The notes: a model not told the origin generated them from the letters alone. Shown: positions 46,780 through 55,451, counted from the first letter of the stretch. The stretch: DNA of 64,000 nt from Pseudorhodoferax sp. Leaf267 (GCF_001422405.1 NZ_LMMV01000012.1:474830-538829), one strand, 5' to 3'. Numbers and translations: made by a program.

Positions 46780-47382
46780 ATGAAGAACCTCGTAATCCTG
46801 ATTTCCGGCAGTGGCTCCAACATGCAGGCCATCGTGCAGGCCGCACAGCGCGACGACTGGCCGGGTTGCCTGCACGCGCGCATCGCGGCCGTGGTCAGCA
46901 ACCGGCCCGACTGCGCCGGCCTGGACAAGGCCCGCGCGCTGGGCATCGCCACGGAGTCGCTGGACCACCGCGCCTTCGCCAATGCGCCCGAGCCACGCGC
47001 GGCCTTCGACGCGGCGCTGGCCGACCTGCTCGACCGCCACGCGCCGGACCTGATCGTGCTGGCCGGCTTCATGCGCATCCTGACGCCCGGCTTCGTGCGC
47101 CGCTACGCAGGGCGCATGGTCAACATCCACCCCTCGCTGCTGCCGGCCTTTCCGGGCCTGCACACGCATCGGCGCGCGATCGAGGCCGGCTGCCGGGTCG
47201 CCGGCGTGACCGTGCACCGCGTCACCGAGGAACTGGACCACGGTCCGATCCTCGACCAGGCGGTCGTGCCGGTGCTGCCGGGCGATGACGAAACGCGCCT
47301 CGCCGCGCGCGTGCTGGCCCAGGAGCATTTGCTGTATCCGCGTGCCATCGAGCGGCTGCTGCGGGAGCAGCTGCCGCCCTGA
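46780..47382 (+). CDS. purN: Phosphoribosylglycinamide formyltransferase 1
   Basis: A 200-residue folate-dependent GAR transformylase, third step of de novo purine synthesis. Visible: the ribosyl phosphate loop LISGSGSNMQAIVQA (residues 8-22), AGFMRILTPGFVRRYAGRMV, the catalytic NIHPSLLPAFPGLHTHRRAI (Asn and His), and EELDHGPILDQ with the catalytic Asp. The ATG at 46780 is preceded by GGGATAATCCC (46756-46766), where GATAAT could be a -10 element with a very short leader. It is divergent from the acyl-CoA dehydrogenase pair. Confidence 0.96.
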   Translation: MKNLVILISGSGSNMQAIVQAAQRDDWPGCLHARIAAVVSNRPDCAGLDKARALGIATESLDHRAFANAPEPRAAFDAALADLLDRHAPDLIVLAGFMRILTPGFVRRYAGRMVNIHPSLLPAFPGLHTHRRAIEAGCRVAGVTVHRVTEELDHGPILDQAVVPVLPGDDETRLAARVLAQEHLLYPRAIERLLREQLPP

Positions 47383-47406
47383 AGCGGCGGCGTGGAACAA
47401 TCCCGC

Positions 47407-48681
47407 ATGCATCCCAAAGCCCTCCTGGACACCTGCGCCGAACTGATCCGCCTGGCGCTGCTCTTCGACCAACCGTCCGACGCCGTCGCCGCCCGCTTCT
47501 TCCGCGACAACCGTGGGCTTGGCCCGCGCGAGCGCGCCACGCTGTCCGAAACGCTGTACGCCGTGCTCCGGCGCAAGCAGTTGTTCGAGCATTTCGCGCC
47601 GTCGGGTTCCGGTTCCCGGGAGCGGCGCTTGGCGATCCTGGGCTTCAGCGGCCCGCGCGAGCTGCTGAACGGCGCTCTGTCGGACCAGGAAAAGGACTGG
47701 CTGGACCGCTGCCAACGCGTCGAGACGGCCGATCTGCTGGAGCGGCACCGCCACAACCTGCCCGAATGGCTGGCCCAGCCGCTGCGCGCGCAAACGGGCG
47801 ATGACTTCTGGGCGCTGGCAGATAGCCTGATGACGCCCGCGCCGCTGGACCTGCGCGTGAACATCCTGAGCGCCAAACGTGCGGATGTGCGGCAGGAGCT
47901 CGCCGCTGCCGGCATCGTGGCGGCCGACACACCGTATTCGCCATGGGGCCTGCGCGTGCAGGGCAAGCCGTCCCTGGCCCGTGCCGAGGCGTTCACGCGC
48001 GGCGCGATCGAGATTCAGGACGAGGGCTCGCAACTGCTGACGCTGCTCCTGGATGCCAAGCGCGGCGAGATGGTGGCGGATTTCTGCGCTGGCGCGGGCG
48101 GCAAGACTCTGGCCATCGGCGCAAGCATGCGCAACACCGGGCGGCTGTATGCCTTCGACACTGCGGCGCATCGCCTGGATGGGCTGAAGCCCCGGCTGGC
48201 GCGCAGCGGGCTGTCGAACGTGCATCCGGCGGCGATCGCGCACGAGCGCGACGACCGCATCAAACGCCTGGCCGGCAAGATAGACCGTGTGCTCGTCGAC
48301 GCGCCATGCACCGGCACGGGCACCCTGCGTCGGCACCCGGACCTCAAATGGCGCAACACGCAGGCGAGCGTCGACGCCATGGCCCAGACGCAGGCCGCTG
48401 TTCTTCAGGGCGCGGCATGTCTCGTCAAGCCGGGCGGTCGCCTGGTGTATGCCACCTGCAGCCTGCTGGCCCAGGAAAACGAAGACATCGCGGCGGCGTT
48501 CTCGGCTGCCAATACCGGCTTTGAGGCGCTGGACGCTGCCGATCTACTGGCGCAGTCCAGGATCCCCGCAGCCGAGACACTCTGTGCCGGACCGCTCAAC
48601 GGCCGCGAATTCCTGCGCCTTTGGCCACATCGGCATGGAACGGACGGCTTCTTTGCGGCGATTTGGCGAAAGCAGCCATAG
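47407..48681 (+). CDS. RsmB-like 16S rRNA (cytosine-C5) methyltransferase
   Basis: A 424-residue RNA m5C methyltransferase. An N-terminal NusB-like helical domain (about 1-130, LDTCAELIRLALLFDQPSDA) precedes the SAM domain: AIEIQDEGSQLLTLLLDA, ADFCAGAGGKTLAIGASM (motif I), VDAPCTGTGTLRRHPDLKW (motif IV with one Cys) and YATCSLLAQENEDIAAAF (motif VI with the catalytic Cys). The layout matches RsmB (E. coli Fmu, 429 residues), which modifies C967 of 16S rRNA. The ATG at 47407 is preferred over a GTG at 47392. It lies 24 bases after purN, likely in the same transcript. Confidence 0.88.
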   Translation: MHPKALLDTCAELIRLALLFDQPSDAVAARFFRDNRGLGPRERATLSETLYAVLRRKQLFEHFAPSGSGSRERRLAILGFSGPRELLNGALSDQEKDWLDRCQRVETADLLERHRHNLPEWLAQPLRAQTGDDFWALADSLMTPAPLDLRVNILSAKRADVRQELAAAGIVAADTPYSPWGLRVQGKPSLARAEAFTRGAIEIQDEGSQLLTLLLDAKRGEMVADFCAGAGGKTLAIGASMRNTGRLYAFDTAAHRLDGLKPRLARSGLSNVHPAAIAHERDDRIKRLAGKIDRVLVDAPCTGTGTLRRHPDLKWRNTQASVDAMAQTQAAVLQGAACLVKPGGRLVYATCSLLAQENEDIAAAFSAANTGFEALDAADLLAQSRIPAAETLCAGPLNGREFLRLWPHRHGTDGFFAAIWRKQP

Positions 48682-48803
48682 CAAAAGGTTGTTTTGACCC
48701 CATATCCTAAAGAAGGGCAGCGTCCTACAATACGCTGTTCCGCCTAGGGGTGCGTCTGTGCTACGCGCCGCGACAGGCTGACGGAGAAGGAGCTGATTCT
48801 TAT
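48682..48803 (+). promoter_or_regulatory. Leader and possible promoter of the desaturase gene
   Basis: The 122-base gap is AT-richer than its surroundings. TACAAT at 48726-48731 is a good -10 sequence, but no good -35 is placed 16-18 bases upstream. AGAAGGAG at 48785-48792 is a strong Shine-Dalgarno, though 11 bases from the ATG, slightly long. Confidence 0.4.
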
Positions 48804-50018
48804 ATGTTGTTACCGGATTGGGCTGTCTTGAACGCTGCTGTGGACTGGCTCGCCAATGGTCTGTGGAATTTGTCGTGGTGGCAAATCGCCCTGTATGCGC
48901 TGTTCACCACGCACATCACCATTGCCAGCGTCACCATCTACTTGCACCGCCACCAAGCCCACCGTGCAATGGATCTGCATCCTCTGCCGGCGCACTTCTT
49001 CCGTTTCTGGTTGTGGCTGGCCACGGGCCAAGTGACCAAGGAGTGGGTCGCCGTGCATCGCAAGCACCACGCCAAGTGCGAGACCAAGGACGACCCGCAC
49101 AGCCCGCATGCGCACGGCATCGAGACCGTGTTCTGGAAGGGCGCGGAGCTGTACCGCAGCGAAACCAACAACAAGGAAACCATCGCGAAGTTCAGCTTGG
49201 GCTGCCCGACCGACTGGATCGAGCGCAATCTGTACTCGCGTTACAGCTGGCAGGGCGTCGGCCTCATGCTGATCCTGAACTTGGCCCTGTTCGGCGCTGC
49301 CGGCCTGGTGGTTTGGGCCGTGCAGATGGTCTGGATCCCGTTCTGGGCGGCCGGCGTCGTCAACGGCATCGGCCACTACTGGGGCTACCGCAATTTCGAG
49401 GCGCCGGACGCCAGCACCAACATTTCGCCGTGGGGCATCATCATCGGCGGTGAGGAGTTGCACAACAACCACCACACCTACCCGACCTCGGCCAAGTTCT
49501 CGGTCAAGCCCTACGAGTTCGATGTGGGCTGGTTCTACATCAGCATCATGCAGCGCCTGGGCCTGGCCAAGGTCAAGAAGACGCCGCCCAAGCTGCAACT
49601 TGGTCAGGTCAAGCCCGTGGCAGACGAGAAGACGCTGGAAGCTCTCATCGCGAACCGCTACGAGGTCATGGCCGGCTATGCACGCGAGCTCAACCGCGCC
49701 TGCAAGGCTGAAATTGCCGCGCTGAAGGCGCGCCAGGCCGACGCGTCCGTGCTGGTCGCCGCTCGCCGCTGGCTGCACCGCGACGACGAGCGCGTGCCGG
49801 CTTCCGTGCAGCCCAAGATCGCACAGGCCCGCGCCGCCCACCCGGTGCTGGACAAGATGGTCACCATGCGCGAAGAGTTGCGCCAGATGTGGCTCAGCAC
49901 CTCATCCTCGCGCGAGCAGCTCACTGCCGATCTGCAGGCTTGGTGCCACCGTGCCGAGAGCAGCGGCATCGCTGCGCTGCAGGAGTTCTCCATGCGCCTG
50001 CGCTCTGCCCACGTCTGA
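48804..50018 (+). CDS. Fatty-acid (acyl-CoA/acyl-lipid type) desaturase
   Basis: A 404-residue membrane desaturase. The three His boxes are HRHQAHR (about residues 48-54), HRKHHAK (about 85-91) and the last box ELHNNHHTYPTSAKFS (about 219-234), the di-iron ligands of the delta-9 type. Membrane spans flank them (ALYALFTTHITIASVTIYL, VGLMLILNLALFGAAGLVVW). The C-terminal 140 or so residues are a hydrophilic helical extension rich in Ala, Glu and Arg not present in cyanobacterial DesC. It introduces a double bond into saturated acyl chains, affecting membrane fluidity. The start is the ATG at 48804. Confidence 0.92.
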   Translation: MLLPDWAVLNAAVDWLANGLWNLSWWQIALYALFTTHITIASVTIYLHRHQAHRAMDLHPLPAHFFRFWLWLATGQVTKEWVAVHRKHHAKCETKDDPHSPHAHGIETVFWKGAELYRSETNNKETIAKFSLGCPTDWIERNLYSRYSWQGVGLMLILNLALFGAAGLVVWAVQMVWIPFWAAGVVNGIGHYWGYRNFEAPDASTNISPWGIIIGGEELHNNHHTYPTSAKFSVKPYEFDVGWFYISIMQRLGLAKVKKTPPKLQLGQVKPVADEKTLEALIANRYEVMAGYARELNRACKAEIAALKARQADASVLVAARRWLHRDDERVPASVQPKIAQARAAHPVLDKMVTMREELRQMWLSTSSSREQLTADLQAWCHRAESSGIAALQEFSMRLRSAHV

Positions 50019-50040
50019 CGCCTCGCGACCGGATTGACTG

Positions 50041-50067
50041 ACACCCCGCTCACCCCGGGGTGTTTTT
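50041..50067 (+). terminator. Rho-independent terminator after the desaturase gene
   Basis: ACACCCCG (50041-50048) pairs with CGGGGTGT (50056-50063), loop CTCACCC, followed by TTTT. It begins 22 bases after the stop codon. Confidence 0.9.
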
Positions 50068-50192
50068 GTTTGTGCGTTCCGGTGTCGGCGGTGGGATGTC
50101 GCTTTTGTCAGCCCTATCCAATTGCCTGGGTTGGCCCGCCGGCAGCGCCGGCCGCACGCCATACTCAGGCATCAACACATCGGGAGCACATC

Positions 50193-50585
50193 ATGGTCAA
50201 GCTGCAGGTACTAGTTGCAACCGCCGCCATGGCGCTGGCGAGCGGCCCGTGGAGCGTCTCCATGGCCCAGACCTCTCCCGCCGCGGCGGCGGCGGCCGCC
50301 GGCACCAGCACCACGGCCAACGGCGGCACAGGCGGCGTGGGCCTGGGCGGATCGGGCCCAGCGGTGGGTGTCAGGCCTGACGGCGTCGGCGGGGCTGGCA
50401 ATTTCGAGCTCGGCAAGCCTACTGGCAACGGCGCTCTGGTCGGCCCGCGCGCGCGCAGGGAGGCCGACGCGCTCCTGTCGGAGAAACCGGCCCTGCAGGA
50501 GCAGGCACCGCGCAACACCGGCCAGCGTACGCTGATGCTGGACCGCGAGCAACGGCCGGCCGCAATGCCCCAGCCCGCGAAGTGA
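50193..50585 (+). CDS. Small secreted Gly/Ala-rich hypothetical protein
   Basis: A 130-residue protein I do not recognise. MVKLQVLVATAAMALASGPW is a signal-like N-terminus with likely cleavage after SMAQ. Then follow an Ala run, a Gly-rich segment (NGGTGGVGLGGSGPAVGV) and a polar C-terminal part (EADALLSEKPALQEQAPRN). No domain is evident. GGGAG at 50182-50186 supports the ATG at 50193. The stop overlaps the GTG of the AstE-like gene (GTGA), so the two may be co-translated. Composition suggests an extracytoplasmic, mostly unstructured protein. Confidence 0.65.
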   Translation: MVKLQVLVATAAMALASGPWSVSMAQTSPAAAAAAAGTSTTANGGTGGVGLGGSGPAVGVRPDGVGGAGNFELGKPTGNGALVGPRARREADALLSEKPALQEQAPRNTGQRTLMLDREQRPAAMPQPAK

Positions 50586-51517
50586 CCAGCCAGCTGCGCG
50601 TCCATGCCGTCACGGCGCTGCAACCAGGGCCGCGACTCATCGTGCTTGGAGGTGTCCACGGCGACGAGACCTGCGGCACACAGGGCATCGCACAGCTGAT
50701 CGAAGAGCTCGATACCGGCGCTTTGGTGCTTCGGCGTGGCCAACTGACCCTGGTTCCAGTGGCCAATCCACTTGCGCGCGAGCGCATGCAGCGCGAGGGT
50801 GAGCGCAATCTCAACCGGTCCTTCCGCCCCAGCGCGGCCCCCGCGGACTACGAGGCACGGATCACGAACGTGCTGTGTCCCTTGCTGGCGGCGCATGACG
50901 TGCTGCTGGATCTGCACTCTTTCCAGAGTGCCGGTGAAGCCTTCGCCATGATCGGCCCGCGTGACAACCGCGAGGCGCTGGAGCCCTTCCAGCGCGCGCG
51001 GGAGGAGGGGCAACTGGCCCTGCACCTTGGCACGCCCTGCGTCGTCGAGGGTTGGCTCGACATCTATGCGGCAGGCATCGAGCAGCGCGGCCTGCCGTTG
51101 ACGGACGAAGCACTGGCCTATGGCTGGGGCACGAACGAGTACATGCGCAGCCAGGGCGGGTATGCCGTCACCTTGGAATGCGGCCAGCACGGGGACCCTG
51201 CGGCACCCGTGGTTGCGCACCGGGCCATCCACGCGGCCTTGCAGACGTTGGGCATGGTGGACCAGGCTGCGCCGCTTGTGCCGAAGCCGCGCCTGCTGAA
51301 GCTCGTGTCAGCGGTCGACCGCAACGCGCCAGGTGACCGTCTACTGCGCGAATGGGCCACATTCGATGCCGTACAGCAGGGGCAGGCCATTGCGATGCGC
51401 GAGGGCGGCTCGGTGCTCGTCGCGCCGGGCGACGGCTACATCGTGTTCCCCAACGCACAGGCCGCGCTGGGCACCGAGTGGTACTACTTCGCGGTCGACA
51501 GCGACCGCGTGCTATAG
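50582..51517 (+). CDS. Succinylglutamate desuccinylase/aspartoacylase family protein
   Basis: A 311-residue zinc-dependent deacylase of the AstE/ASPA group (M14-like fold). Zinc ligands: GGVHGDETCG (His and Glu, about residues 24-33) and LLDLHSFQS (His, about 108). The NPLARERMQREGERNLNRSF segment matches the substrate Arg/Asn region (NxxxRxxxxRxxxxNLNRxF). The C-terminal part (about 220-311) is the barrel-type extension. GTG start at 50582 overlaps the preceding stop by four bases. The substrate could be an N-acyl amino acid; no arginine-catabolic (ast) genes are nearby, so I do not name it astE. Confidence 0.88.
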   Translation: MTSQLRVHAVTALQPGPRLIVLGGVHGDETCGTQGIAQLIEELDTGALVLRRGQLTLVPVANPLARERMQREGERNLNRSFRPSAAPADYEARITNVLCPLLAAHDVLLDLHSFQSAGEAFAMIGPRDNREALEPFQRAREEGQLALHLGTPCVVEGWLDIYAAGIEQRGLPLTDEALAYGWGTNEYMRSQGGYAVTLECGQHGDPAAPVVAHRAIHAALQTLGMVDQAAPLVPKPRLLKLVSAVDRNAPGDRLLREWATFDAVQQGQAIAMREGGSVLVAPGDGYIVFPNAQAALGTEWYYFAVDSDRVL

Positions 51518-51519
51518 AG

Positions 51520-52335
51520 CTACAGGACCTCGTCGGTCACGACTTCGAAGCGTGTCAGCGTGTTGGCGCCGAACACCATCGTGATCGGAACGTCCGCCGC
51601 GTCGCGCCCGCGTGCGATCAAGATGCGCCCGATGCGCGGCGTGTTGTGCCGGGCATCGAAGGTATGCCATCGGTCCCCGAGGTAGACCTCGAACCAGGCA
51701 CTGAAATCCATGGGATAGGGCACGGGCGGAATGCCGATGTCGCCCAGGTAGCCCGTCACATAGCGCGCCGGAATGTTCATGCACCGGCACAGGGCCACGG
51801 CCAGATGCGTGAAGTCGCGGCATACACCGACGCGTTCGCGGTACGCGTCCAGCGCGGTGCGCGTGGGGCGCGCGCTGCCATAGTCGAAGCGCAGGTGGTT
51901 GTGCACGAAATCACAGATCGCCTGCACGCGCTGCCAGCCCGGAGGGCTGAAGCGGAATTGGTTCCACGCGAACGCCAGCAGTTCGCCTTCGAAATCGCAA
52001 TACCGGCTGGGCAAAAGGAATTGGAGCGTCTCGACCGGCAGGTCGGCCGGGGCATGCTCGATCGCGAAGTAGTCGACCGGATCGGGCAGGCCGCTGTCAT
52101 ACACGGTTGCATCGTTGCGGATGCGCACCTGGGTGACGCCGACGGGAATGTGCACGCGGGCGCATTGGTTGTCGAAGCTGTCCCGGTAGAAGTCGGTCCA
52201 CAGGCCCGGCGTGATGGTGATGTTCTCCGGTGCCACGAGGTCGTGGGCCCGAGAGGGATGGGTTTGCAGCATGTAGACCAGGGCGGTCGGTGCTGCCACA
52301 TCGAGCGCGATGTCGTAGCCGATGCGGATCAGCAT
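51520..52335 (-). CDS. Transglutaminase-like cysteine protease family protein
   Basis: A 271-residue protein with an N-terminal beta-rich region (about 1-150) and a transglutaminase core. The catalytic Cys lies in YRERVGVCRDFTHLAVALCR (about residues 187-206), the His in GDRWHTFDARHN and the Asp just after (TFDARH). The start at 52335 (MLIRIGYDIALDVAAPT) is the usual beginning of this bacterial transglutaminase-N family. It has no signal peptide and is likely cytosolic. It converges with the AstE-like gene, with two bases between stops. Confidence 0.9.
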   Translation of the reverse strand: MLIRIGYDIALDVAAPTALVYMLQTHPSRAHDLVAPENITITPGLWTDFYRDSFDNQCARVHIPVGVTQVRIRNDATVYDSGLPDPVDYFAIEHAPADLPVETLQFLLPSRYCDFEGELLAFAWNQFRFSPPGWQRVQAICDFVHNHLRFDYGSARPTRTALDAYRERVGVCRDFTHLAVALCRCMNIPARYVTGYLGDIGIPPVPYPMDFSAWFEVYLGDRWHTFDARHNTPRIGRILIARGRDAADVPITMVFGANTLTRFEVVTDEVL

Positions 52336-52462
52336 GTGATCAACGCGCTGTGGTGCGTGTAGGAAGTGGGGGCGATCATGCAGGCATGGTATGCAAGATC
52401 CACGCCTCGATTGCCAATGGGCGCCCCGAATACGCGTAGGCCAAGGCGCCATGGGCCAGTGC

Positions 52463-52550
52463 TGGCGGAAGCTCAGGGATTCGAACCCTGGAACCCTTGC
52501 GGGTTGCCGGTTTTCAAGACCGGTGCAATCGACCACTCTGCCAAGCTTCC
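52463..52550 (-). tRNA. tRNA-Ser (anticodon UGA)
   Basis: Read on the minus strand, the acceptor arm GGAAGCT pairs with AGCTTCC, a long type II variable arm (AACCCGCAAGGGTT) is present, the anticodon stem is CCGGT/ACCGG with loop CTTGAAA (anticodon TGA), and the T-arm is CCAGGGTTCGAATCCCTGA. GCCA at the end encodes discriminator G plus CCA. Class II form with an 88-base length fits serine tRNA reading UCA. Confidence 0.96.
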
Positions 52551-52577
52551 CAGGGCGCGGATTCTAGCCGTGCGGGT

Positions 52578-53240
52578 TCACCGGGCCTGGAGCATGCCCT
52601 TGGCCTCGATGAAGCGCACCACATCGGCCAGGCCGTCGTTGGTCTTAAGGTTGGTCATGACGAAGGGCTTGAGCACGCCCTGGCCGTTGGTGCGCATGCG
52701 GCGCGTGTCCGCATCCATGACGCCGAGGTCGGCACCCACATAGGGCGCAAGGTCGGTCTTGTTGATCACAAACAGGTCGCTCTTGGTGATGCCCGGTCCG
52801 CCCTTGCGCGGGATCTTCTCGCCCGCCGCCACGTCGATCACGTAGATCGTGAGATCGCTCAGTTCGGGGCTGAATGTCGCGGCCAGGTTGTCGCCGCCGC
52901 TCTCGACGAACACCACGTCGGCATCGGGGAAGTCCTCCAGCATGCGGTCGATGGCCTCCAGGTTGATCGATGCATCCTCGCGGATCGCCGTGTGCGGGCA
53001 GCCGCCGGTCTCCACGCCCATGATGCGTTCGGCCGGCAGCGCACCGCTGACGGTCAGGAGGCGCTGGTCTTCCTTGGTGTAGATGTCGTTCGTGATGGCC
53101 ACCAGGTCATAGCGCTCGCGCATGGCCTTGCACAGCATCTCCAAGAGCGTGGTCTTGCCCGATCCGACCGGGCCGCCGATGCCCACGCGCAAGGGTGGCA
53201 GCTTCTTGGTGCGGTGGGCGATGTGGTGCAAAGCGGACAT
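52578..53240 (-). CDS. ureG: Urease accessory GTPase UreG
   Basis: A 220-residue SIMIBI-class GTPase that with UreF, UreH/D and UreE delivers nickel to urease. P-loop [18 protein letters not shown] (about residues 19-36), the CPH metal motif [18 protein letters not shown], and the guanine motif [20 protein letters not shown] (NKTD) are intact. The ATG at 53240 gives [20 protein letters not shown]; an upstream in-frame extension is out of family. It starts 17 bases after the ureF stop. Last gene of the urease cluster, with tRNA-Ser downstream. Confidence 0.97.
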   Translation of the reverse strand: MSALHHIAHRTKKLPPLRVGIGGPVGSGKTTLLEMLCKAMRERYDLVAITNDIYTKEDQRLLTVSGALPAERIMGVETGGCPHTAIREDASINLEAIDRMLEDFPDADVVFVESGGDNLAATFSPELSDLTIYVIDVAAGEKIPRKGGPGITKSDLFVINKTDLAPYVGADLGVMDADTRRMRTNGQGVLKPFVMTNLKTNDGLADVVRFIEAKGMLQAR

Positions 53241-53257
53241 GTGAGAAACCTCGAGGA

Positions 53258-53947
53258 CTAGGAACGGAATAACCGCGAGTACTGGGTCTCGTGGCGCGAA
53301 GACAAAATGGCCAGCATGGGCGAGAACGATTGGCGCGCATCGGGTGGCAGGGCCAGCGCCTGGTCCACGGCAGCAGGGATCTCCAGCGCCAGCCGGCCCA
53401 GCATGCGCTGGCCATCGCTCTGGCCCAGCGGCACGGCCTTGACGGCGGCAGCGACCATGTTCTCGGCCCAGCCGAACGCAAAGGCCAGGCAGGCGTCGTG
53501 TGGCGTGGCACCGGTCCGGTGCGCGGCGAAGGCGTAGGCGATGGGATAGCAGGGCGTCAGCCCGGCGAAGGCATCGGCCGCATCGGCGTGGTGCAGCTTG
53601 ATCCACTCCAGCATCGACCGGCCCATCTGCTCGGTCTGCAGCACGAACTCGGCCGACTCGCGCGTGCTGCGCAGCCACAGGTCCAGCGCTGCGAGTTCGG
53701 CGCGGTCGTCGGCGCCCCAGGCTTGCAGCGCCGCGCCCACCACGGCCAGGTCGCTGCGCGCGAAGGCCAGGTGCAACTGGTCGACGATCCAGTCGCCGGC
53801 CTGCTGCGCGTTGCCGGCATGGCCGGCGTCCACGGCTGCCTCCAGGCCTTCGGAGTAGCTGAAGCCGCCGATCGGCAAGGCGGGCGATGCCAGCCAGATC
53901 AGCCCGAGCAGGGTGGCCGCTGGCGCCGCGGCGCGGGTCGCACTCAA
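53258..53947 (-). CDS. ureF: Urease accessory protein UreF (TTG start)
   Basis: An approximately 229-residue helical accessory protein that together with UreG and UreD activates urease. Family motifs: [50 protein letters not shown]. The C-terminal end [21 protein letters not shown] is typical. No ATG or GTG precedes the first motif at a sensible distance; a TTG at 53947 overlaps the TGA of the SHOCT gene (TTGA), making TTG the likely start and implying coupled translation. UreG starts 17 bases downstream. Confidence 0.9.
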   Translation of the reverse strand: MSATRAAAPAATLLGLIWLASPALPIGGFSYSEGLEAAVDAGHAGNAQQAGDWIVDQLHLAFARSDLAVVGAALQAWGADDRAELAALDLWLRSTRESAEFVLQTEQMGRSMLEWIKLHHADAADAFAGLTPCYPIAYAFAAHRTGATPHDACLAFAFGWAENMVAAAVKAVPLGQSDGQRMLGRLALEIPAAVDQALALPPDARQSFSPMLAILSSRHETQYSRLFRS

Positions 53948-54774
53948 AGGCGGCTCAGCAACTCGGCCTTCTTGGCCTGGAATTCCGCCTCGTCCAGCAC
54001 GCCCTTGCTGCGCAAATCGGCCAGCTTCTCGATCATGCCGAAGATGTCCTGCGGGGGTGCGGTGTTCACGGGCGGCGGTGCGTAGTAGGGCCCGGGCGCA
54101 AAGCTCGGCGCCGGCGCTTCGTACGAGGCCGGGCCGTTGACGGAGACCACCGGCAGGCTGGCGACATCGATGAGGCCGTACTGGCTGTTGAAGCTCAGCG
54201 TACCGCCATAGGACTGCTGCTGCGAAAAGCCGCCGATCTGGTGGTCCAGCGTGTCGTAGATCGTGACCTGCCCATTGGCCTCGATCGCCAGGCGGCGGGC
54301 CTGCGAGAAGTAGGCATAGCGCACGCCGTTCTGCGCACCCGTGCTGTTGGGCCAGCGCAGGTCTGGTCCCCACCAGTCGACCGGCGGCGGCACGAAGAGG
54401 CTGGCGTTGCTGCCGGTGTCGCTGTCGTAGCGGTTGCCATAGCTGCCGTTGAACTGCTCCTGGCCGTTCTGGCTTTGCGACTGGAAGCTGCCCGTGCGCA
54501 GCAGGTCGGGCTGGCTGGCCACGAGGTTGGCCAGCTCGTAGCACAGTGCATCCACGCGCCCCTTGAGCTGGTTGTTGAACATGTCCGACACCATGGTCAT
54601 GCCGCCGCGCATCCACTGGCCGGAGCCGGCGAACTCGGGGTGGCTGAACTGCGCCATGCTGCCGTTGCCGCGGATCACCGCGTCCAGCATGCTGACCGTG
54701 GCGTCCACGCTGATGCCGTGGCGACGGGCGATGTCATCGATGATCTGCTGTCCGGCTTGGGAGAGTTGTGCCAT
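53944..54774 (-). CDS. SHOCT-domain hypothetical protein inside the urease cluster
   Basis: A 276-residue protein ending in a SHOCT domain ([20 protein letters not shown] then KKAELLSRL, about residues 246-276). The N-terminal half is helical ([20 protein letters not shown]), with a segment [20 protein letters not shown] resembling SHOCT-associated N-terminal regions, then a Gln/Asn/Ser-rich linker and a beta-rich middle part ([20 protein letters not shown]). No signal peptide. It is wedged between ureE (50 bases upstream) and ureF (overlapping) and is not a standard urease gene. Its link with nickel insertion is unproven, but translational coupling to ureF suggests shared expression. Confidence 0.8.
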   Translation of the reverse strand: MAQLSQAGQQIIDDIARRHGISVDATVSMLDAVIRGNGSMAQFSHPEFAGSGQWMRGGMTMVSDMFNNQLKGRVDALCYELANLVASQPDLLRTGSFQSQSQNGQEQFNGSYGNRYDSDTGSNASLFVPPPVDWWGPDLRWPNSTGAQNGVRYAYFSQARRLAIEANGQVTIYDTLDHQIGGFSQQQSYGGTLSFNSQYGLIDVASLPVVSVNGPASYEAPAPSFAPGPYYAPPPVNTAPPQDIFGMIEKLADLRSKGVLDEAEFQAKKAELLSRL

Positions 54775-54824
54775 GGGAGCTGCTCACGAAACGAAAAAGA
54801 GGGAGGCGATTCTGTCAGTTCGGT

Positions 54825-55379
54825 TCAGTGGTCGTGGTGACCGTGGTCATGCCCATGACCATGCGCATGGCCGTGGGCATGGTGGTGCTCGCGGTGGTCG
54901 TGGCCAGCACCATGGCCATGCGCCTGCGCCTGGTAGGCGCCGCCCTCGGGCTCGAACGCCAGGCTGTCCTTGCGCACGATCAAATGCATGGCGCGCAGCA
55001 TGTCGGCCAGCACATGGTCCGGCTCGATCTTCAGGTGGTCAGGCTTGAGCTCGATCGGCACATGGCGGTTGCCCAGATGGTAGGCCGCACGCACCAGGTC
55101 GAACGGCGTGCCGTGCGCGCTGCAATGCGTGATCACCAGCACCGGCTGCGGCGCGGCCAGCACGCGCACCAGCGAGCCGTCCTCGGCCACCAGCACGTCG
55201 CCGCCGCGCACCAGGGTACCGCGGGGCAGGAACACACCCAGCTGGCGGCCTTGCGAATCGGTGCCGTCGAAGCGGCTCTTCTGGCGCACGTCCCAGTCCA
55301 GTTCGATCGTGGCGGCGCGCTTGAGCAGGACCGGGGCGAGGCCCTGGCCCTGGAGCATGAGTTTGCTTGCGGTGAGCAT
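54825..55379 (-). CDS. ureE: Urease accessory nickel chaperone UreE
   Basis: A 184-residue nickel-binding metallochaperone. The N-terminal domain (TASKLMLQGQGLAPVLLKRA to the middle) and the metal-binding second domain (TIELDWDVRQKSRFDGTDSQ, LVITHCSAHGTPFDLVRAAY, LGNRHVPIELKPDHLKIEPD) are clear. The C-terminus is a long His-rich tail (about residues 150-184, pattern HGHGAGHDHREHHHAHGHAH and more) that stores extra nickel. The ATG at 55379 (MLTASKLML) is supported by family length; a longer frame extends into the divergent TA module. It is separated from ureC by the TA genes on the other strand. Confidence 0.95.
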   Translation of the reverse strand: MLTASKLMLQGQGLAPVLLKRAATIELDWDVRQKSRFDGTDSQGRQLGVFLPRGTLVRGGDVLVAEDGSLVRVLAAPQPVLVITHCSAHGTPFDLVRAAYHLGNRHVPIELKPDHLKIEPDHVLADMLRAMHLIVRKDSLAFEPEGGAYQAQAHGHGAGHDHREHHHAHGHAHGHGHDHGHHDH

Positions 55380-55386
55380 GGTGGAC

Positions 55387-55415
55387 TTGTCTGTGGTCGA
55401 ATGGGTTGGTAATAT
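55387..55415 (+). promoter_or_regulatory. Predicted promoter of the antitoxin-toxin operon
   Basis: TTGTCT (55387-55392) and TAATAT (55410-55415) are separated by 17 bases, a fair sigma-70 pair. The downstream -10 half overlaps the inverted repeat, fitting autorepression. On the minus strand TATATT (55416-55411) is a possible -10 for ureE, with a poor -35. Confidence 0.5.
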
Positions 55416-55428
55416 AACGTTTGTTATA
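55413..55428. promoter_or_regulatory. Inverted-repeat operator in the TA/ureE divergent region
   Basis: TATAAC-GTTT-GTTATA is a perfect 6-base inverted repeat with a 4-base centre in very AT-rich surroundings. It lies in the 72-base region shared by the antitoxin gene (plus) and ureE (minus). MazE/AbrB antitoxins bind such palindromes to repress their own operon, so this is the likely operator. Confidence 0.7.
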
Positions 55429-55451
55429 ACTTCGCACCACCAGGAGCTTCC

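Noticed and set aside
45493-48336. Apparent 947-residue protein ending in an acyl-CoA dehydrogenase
   Set aside because: The N-terminal two thirds are antisense to purN and rsmB; the real start is the ATG at 46671 with GAGGAGA upstream.
54825-54930. Tandem repeat in the His-codon-rich end of ureE
   Set aside because: Explained by the His-rich nickel-binding tail; irregular and coding.
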